Assembly (NCBI GenBank): GCA_048772705.1
Contig: JBLWGC010000159.1
Span: 124,001 to 188,000 of the forward strand
Source of the DNA: Leidyana gryllorum EB-2025a
Lineage: Eukaryota; Apicomplexa
Length of the DNA stretch: 64,000 bases
Direction: 5' to 3'
Shown: positions 59,546 to 64,000 of the stretch, piece after piece
How the letters are laid out: each line of letters begins with the position of its first letter
How positions within the stretch are numbered: position 1 is the first letter of the stretch
Notes under the pieces: generated by a model
Told to the model about the DNA's origin: nothing
What the model saw: only the letters and a program-made list of their open reading frames with translations
The model's database searches: none
Position numbers and translations under genes: made by a program

Positions 59546-60128
59546 ATGGGGAAGCGCTCGAAGAAACAGGTCTCGGACGAGATGACTGATGGGCCCTCCA
59601 TCACCCAGAAGGTTGTCAGTGTGAGCAAGGCCTCAAAAGTGATGAAATCCACAACGGTGGACGTTGATATGTCTGGCGCCAATACTAATACTAGCAACGT
59701 AAGTCCCCTTCCACCAACTCCACAGCAGCTAATTCGCGCCCCCCTAATCTCAGATGGATAAGCTGCGTGCAGCGATCGAGGATGGACGACAGTTGAGTAA
59801 GAAGGCGAAGAAAAAGCTCGCAGCCGCGCGCACCAAGGAGGCTGCACAGGCTGCTTTGGCTATTGAGGAAGCAGCGCTGCCTGAGGAGGAGAGAACCAAA
59901 CGCGAAGCTGACCGAGTCCGCATGGACGAGATTCGGGCTGGGAAGGCTCAGATCGCGAAGATCAAAACGCAGATCGCAAAGTTGGGAAAGAGGAATCTGC
60001 ACGAGAAAGAACGTCGCAAACAATTGGCCAAACAAATTAAGGCCATCCAGGCTCGTATTGCCGATTTGACTTCAAAACGTCCCACAGAGGACCTCACTGC
60101 CTCTGCAGGTGACATTGCGATGTGCTGA
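59546..60128 (+). CDS. Small basic coiled-coil protein, about 175 aa, unknown
   Basis: The ATG at 59546 (MGKRSKKQVSDEMTDGPSIT) is 4 nt after the NGDN stop. A GT-AG intron (about 59700-59754) joins GANTNTSN to MDKLRAAIEDGRQLSKKAKK. The rest is one long charged helix, probably a coiled coil (LAAARTKEAAQAALAIEEAA; AQIAKIKTQIAKLGKRNLHE; LAKQIKAIQARIADL). The N-terminus resembles a nucleolar localisation signal. No family name is possible. Its position after NGDN suggests, but does not show, a shared role in ribosome assembly. Confidence 0.6.
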
Positions 60129-60762
60129 GCATCGGCGATCGATCTCTGCCATTACAAAAGCAATATTCATTCTTGTCTCCTCCGTTTCTCGTCTTCCTCC
60201 TCCAAAGGGGAGGTAGCAGGCCTTTTTGGTTTAGTCGCGCTTATATACAGAACTAGCACCAAGATGAATGTCAGCAACATAAGTAACATTCACCTACCAT
60301 TATTTCCCCGAATACACGCATCGCCATAACGTCTTGTCATCTTCCCATTCACCCACTCCTCAGTCTCCTCCAGGGCAATGTTCATACGCGGGTCCAAACA
60401 TGCCAAAGTACCTGTCCAACGGCTGTCTCCGTCCGTACACACACCATCCGCACACCGAGACACACGAAATCACCACGACACACGGAGACACCGAGACACC
60501 CACTCACATGCCCACTCCCTCACTCACTCACTCTCCCATTCACACACACACACACGCACACACCCACCCTCACTCACCTCTATAGTCTTCGCCACTGTTT
60601 AGTCTGACGGTAACGGTTCTTCCGAGCACCTGCCTGAGAAAGTCGCTTGGGGTCCGTTTCTCGTCTGTCACTGTGGAGAGAGGCCTGGATAGTGTGGCTT
60701 GTATAGGTTGGTTACCTGGTTGAGGAGGTTTGACAGACATTTTTGGTGCAAAATTGTCAGAT
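60129..60762 (+). repeat. Gene-free interval with (CA)/(CTCA)-rich low-complexity DNA
   Basis: 634 nt without a convincing gene. About 60435-60585 is dominated by CACA, ACTCA and CCCAC simple repeats, which create spurious His/Thr/Pro ORFs. The last 30 nt before the next ATG contain ATTTTTGG and CAAAATT, similar to the AAAATTTT elements seen elsewhere. Confidence 0.6.
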
Positions 60763-63266
60763 ATGACCGAAGAAGTGGATAGTCTGGGGAACCAATTTCA
60801 GCAGCTATGCACCACGCGGAAGTTCAAAGAGGCCGAAAGGCTCTTGGTAGAAGCTTCTGACGAGGAGTTGGCCACTTTACAGGAATGGAGAGATTCTGAT
60901 GGCAACACTGCTTTGCACTGGGCTGCCTTGGCCAACTTGTATGAAGCGGTTATCCGTCTTATTGAGATCGCCAAAGTTCCTGTCGACGTTCAAGTCCCCA
61001 ACTGCCGCACTCCGTTACACTATGCCGCCACCGAGGGGCACCTCCTCATGATGAATATTTTGTACGACTTCGGGGCCGACGCAGATGCCCGCGATGACCT
61101 TAGTGAGTAGCAGCAGGAGTGAGAGCACTGAATGTTTGCGTCCACCAGATGACAATACTCTCGCCTTGGCTGTTCAGCAAGAGAAATTGATGCCGTTTCT
61201 GTGGGCGTTATCCAAAGGAGCCGACATGAACGCTGCGAATAAGGTTGGAACAACGGCCGCTCACTGGGCGGCCTACTTTGGAGGGTATCTATTTCTGAGT
61301 GCGCTTGAGGCATTTGGTGCAAACTACGAGACGTCTTGGGATCACTTGGGTCAAACACCCTTACATCGGTGAGTTTGAAGGAGCCGTCTCCTGGCGAGGC
61401 TTATAGTTTCAGATCGGCAGAGCCTTGAGTCTGGAGTTTTACGCCACTGTTAAGATGCTGATTGAACTGCGGCCATCACTGTTGCATGTCAAGACCAAAG
61501 AAGGGTTGGATCTGGAACAGTTTGCAGCCAAAGTCGAGCTGGGAAGTCGCTGGTTCTCAGAGTTCATGCACATCTGTCGGAACCCTGGAAGGGTTATTCT
61601 GCCTCGACCCGCAATGTTGGGAATGCAGGAGACCAATACGGCTCCTGGCCAATGTGACCCAGAGAAGTTGGGGGCAAACAGACCCCTTTTACACAAATTA
61701 TGTTACGTTCTTGCACAAGTGGTACATCTACGCTCGCTCCTATGGGACAAAATGGCTGACCAGTTGATCCACATGGAACGGTCCCGCATTGGCCGAATCG
61801 CAATCCCGGCAATAGCAATACTGTTCGCTGTTATATTCGTCGTCGTGTGGCAGTTGGAGCTTTCTGCCGTCTCGTTATGGATACGAATGGGGCTCACCCA
61901 CAATGGACTCTTGGGACAATGGCCCACGGTCGCGACTGCCGTCGATACATTGTTACAGCTGCCCCCCAGATTCGGGGTGGTGGGAATCGCTCTCTTCGTG
62001 GTGTTGTTGGTGAAGGATCCGGGTACCATTCCCAAAGCTAAGGATCGGCGGCCAATGTTTGAGGTGAGCCTATTGACTTTGGGGACGGCACATATAGGAA
62101 CGTGACATATTATTTTATCCCACATTACAGGAATTCCAGAAGAGAACAAATGACATAGACTTTGTCTGTAGATGGAGTGCTACTGAAGTGGATCCCAAAC
62201 GGCAACCCAAATTTGCCGCGTGGTTGCGCAAAAAGGGGGTGAATGTGGAAGCTTTGGATTCTTCTAGCGATAGGATGGCTTTCATGGGCCGCCACAAAAA
62301 TGCCTTGGCCCAAGTCGATCCCGCCAGGATATGCCCGACGTGTTGGATTTATAAGAACTTGCGGACAAAACATTGCAGGTGAGGATATATTTCTCACTTC
62401 TTCTTCTTCATCGGTCTCAAATGATAGCGTCTGCAATGAATGTTGCGAACTCATGGATCATCACTGCCTATGGTTGAACAAGTGTGTGGGCAAACGAAAC
62501 CATCGACTCTTCGTGACTTTTGTCGTGCTGAGTTTGATCGGACAAATCCATCAGGCGCTGATACTGGTGGTGGACATATTATTGTGGCTGGCGCACTTTA
62601 GCAGAATGGTCGACCACCCAGTCGTCCACTCGCCAGGGCCGGGCACCACCTGGACGCTGACGTTTGTGATTCCCGCAGCTGCCTTCATCCACTTTGTCAC
62701 CCACCGATGGGGCATGGCCTTAGTGTGGGCTCAAATGAAAGGCATAGTCGAAGGTGTTACCATTAATGAGTCGTTGTCAATGGCCAGATACTCGCACTTC
62801 CTCTGCAAAGTGCCCTACACACACACAGCCGAGAAGCTGGCGGCGATCGAGAGCGCCTTGGAGGAGGAAGATGAGAGCGATGAAGCTGTCCAGACCGAAC
62901 GCGACATCAGCAAGTCCGCACAGCAGCAAGAGTTCGTCGATGTCGAAGGCGCAGGCAAGGAACTTGTCGCAACAAACAAGGCCGACAACGGCGGCGAAGT
63001 CTGGGTGCGCCAGTTCATGCGCAACCCTTTCACCTTGAACAAAAGCGTGAGTGGTCACATACACAGTATCATACGTTATGTACATCACATTTTCTTTCAT
63101 ATAGGGATGGAGAAACTGTCTCGATTTTTGGCGCGGCACAGTTCCTGTGACGATGGATTGGGTGCAACTAGAGCGGTACGATGTACAGTTCCGAGAGAAC
63201 ATGGTGCGGAAGTTGCATGAAAGGGAGCGACGGCTTCTTGGGGAAGCCAAGGAGAAGAAGGAATAG
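60763..63266 (+). CDS. Ankyrin-repeat DHHC palmitoyltransferase (HIP14/Akr1 type)
   Basis: The start is the ATG at 60763; the earlier in-frame TTG is rejected. Ankyrin repeats: DGNTALHWAALANLYEAVIR, CRTPLHYAATEGHLLMMNIL, VGTTAAHWAAYFGGYLFLSA and a partial fourth. Transmembrane helices follow (IAIPAIAILFAVIFVVVWQL; GVVGIALFVVLLVKDPG, with the DPG motif). The Cys-rich catalytic domain is split by a 47-nt intron (62380-62430): CPTCWIYKNLRTKHCS then VCNECCELMDHHCLWLNKCV. The catalytic DHHC is intact. The C-terminal exon (from about 63106) is GWRNCLDFWRGTVPVTM. Akr1/ZDHHC17-type enzymes S-acylate proteins at Golgi or endosomal membranes. Length of about 760 aa is typical. Confidence 0.9.
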
Positions 63267-63360
63267 ATCACAGACTGATTGATTGATCGATCGATGGATC
63301 GAGAGAGAGAGATTGGAATTGAGAGATTGAGAGAGAGAGAGATACACTCAGACAGAGAGA
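63267..63360 (+). repeat. GATT/GATC/GA microsatellite
   Basis: (GATT)n, (GATC)n and (GA)n simple repeats fill most of the interval between the DHHC gene stop and the convergent gene at 63379. Confidence 0.85.
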
Positions 63361-63378
63361 CAAGCAACTGGAAAAATG

Positions 63379-64000
63379 CTAGGTTTTGCGGGGGGGAAGC
63401 TCCAGCAAACTAGCGTCTCGCTCCATCTGCCCACGCAACGAAACCACTTGATGCCTCAGCTTATCAATTTCCACGCGCAACCGACGCTCGCGCTTCGCCC
63501 TCTCCTCAGCATCACCTAATGTAGCGCAGAAAGCGTTAAATCTCGTTCTGGCACCCAGAATCACGTGAGGATCGAAGCCTCCTACGCTATTCCGCTCCAC
63601 CGGTGAGCTGTTGACAGAGGGGGTCGAGCCAAAATTCGGCGTTTGACGACGAGCGTCATACAAAGGACTGCCATGTCCTTGCAAAGACTCTTGCGATAGA
63701 TCGTCTGAATCAACAATCCGAGGCAATGTTGGCTTCTCTGGCGAACCGCTACTACTCGTACCCGAGCCCGTACCTGACCCGGACCCGGACTGCGCTCCCG
63801 AAGAAGAGGATCGCTGTGTGCCGGCCGCCTCATCTGAATCACTTCCGTTCGAGCTCGACGACGACCACGGATTGTAGCGAGCTTTGATGCGCGAGTATAC
63901 CTCAGCGATGGCTTGGGACGGCCGCACCTCTACTTGGATGGTGGCTTTGCGATGGGGCGAGACACTAATCGAGTGCGTGGTGGAAAGGTCCGTGCTGCTC
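63379..64000 (-). CDS. C-terminal part of an unknown Ser-rich coiled-coil protein (5' end outside window)
   Basis: The frame is open from the window edge (64000) to the stop at 63379, so the start lies outside. Visible: a Ser/Gly-rich low-complexity segment (SSSSGAQSGSGSGTGSGTSS), then NPWSSSSSNGSDSDEA-type acidic stretches. A C-terminal coiled coil follows (LGDAEERAKRERRLRVEIDK, then LRHQVVSLRGQMERD), ending LLELPPRKT. An in-frame GTG at 63927 is not a real start. No family recognised. Confidence 0.55.
   Translation of the reverse strand, partial: SSTDLSTTHSISVSPHRKATIQVEVRPSQAIAEVYSRIKARYNPWSSSSSNGSDSDEAAGTQRSSSSGAQSGSGSGTGSGTSSSGSPEKPTLPRIVDSDDLSQESLQGHGSPLYDARRQTPNFGSTPSVNSSPVERNSVGGFDPHVILGARTRFNAFCATLGDAEERAKRERRLRVEIDKLRHQVVSLRGQMERDASLLELPPRKT

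Noticed and set aside
60334-60602. His/Thr/Pro-rich ORFs at 60334-60602
   Set aside because: They are translations of CACA/CTCA simple repeats, with no splice context or homology.
1-64000. Prokaryotic or contaminant origin of the window
   Set aside because: Dozens of GT-AG introns, U6 snRNA, an ER-retrieval HDEL, Mediator and TFIIF subunits throughout both halves show eukaryotic nuclear DNA.

Overview
The window is nuclear DNA of a eukaryote, almost certainly unicellular, with a very compact and intron-rich genome. Evidence: GT-AG introns of about 35-95 nt interrupt most genes, the standard genetic code fits throughout, and there is a U6 spliceosomal RNA gene. Typical eukaryotic proteins are present: CCT theta, MED31, TFIIF beta, TRAPPC13, the glucosidase II beta subunit ending in HDEL, a PKA regulatory subunit and an ankyrin-DHHC palmitoyltransferase. 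The lineage cannot be fixed from sequence alone.

Layout. 0-4.4 kb: the 3' end of an unknown gene, an MKT1-like translational regulator, and a small secreted protein on the minus strand. 4.5-19.2 kb: an accessory-looking block with a long intron-free Ser-rich acidic protein, a roughly 7 kb APE-type non-LTR retrotransposon, an antisense U6 snRNA gene touching the retrotransposon's 3' end, a second long and nearly intron-free unknown protein, and two F-box/LRR-like genes. 19.4-44.8 kb: dense housekeeping genes. In order these are CCT8, a TBC Rab-GAP, an FABP-like protein, PMP3, a TKL kinase, a small protein, RPF2, PRKCSH, ValRS, a GTP cyclohydrolase I homologue, an unknown protein, MED31, a HIT protein, TRAPPC13, a SAM50/Omp85 barrel and phosphatidylserine synthase. 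44.8-51.8 kb: a tandem array of three secreted class-3 lipases on the minus strand. 51.8-64 kb: TFIIF beta, three unknown genes, PPP4R2, PKA-R, neuroguidin/LCP5, a basic coiled-coil protein, the DHHC palmitoyltransferase, and the 3' part of an unknown gene.

The most unusual properties are these. (1) The retrotransposon's 3' end abuts the terminator T-tract of U6, in the orientation expected if that T-tract primed target-primed reverse transcription. Its ORF2 has no ATG before the endonuclease domain, lies in the -1 frame relative to ORF1, and carries seven zinc fingers after the RT. (2) Intergenic spacing is extreme. Divergent genes have 17 or 18 nt between start codons, tandem genes have 2-4 nt between stop and start, and convergent genes have 5-10 nt between stops. 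(3) A short palindromic AAAATTTT-type element lies 9-25 nt upstream of the start codon of several housekeeping genes and sits inside both tiny divergent gaps, so it may be a core promoter element. (4) Two enzyme-family members have lost catalytic histidines (the HIT protein and the GTP cyclohydrolase I homologue), and the PKA regulatory subunit lacks the docking/dimerisation domain.

Exon joins were inferred by eye from reading frame, GT-AG sites and family similarity. No RNA evidence or database search was available.
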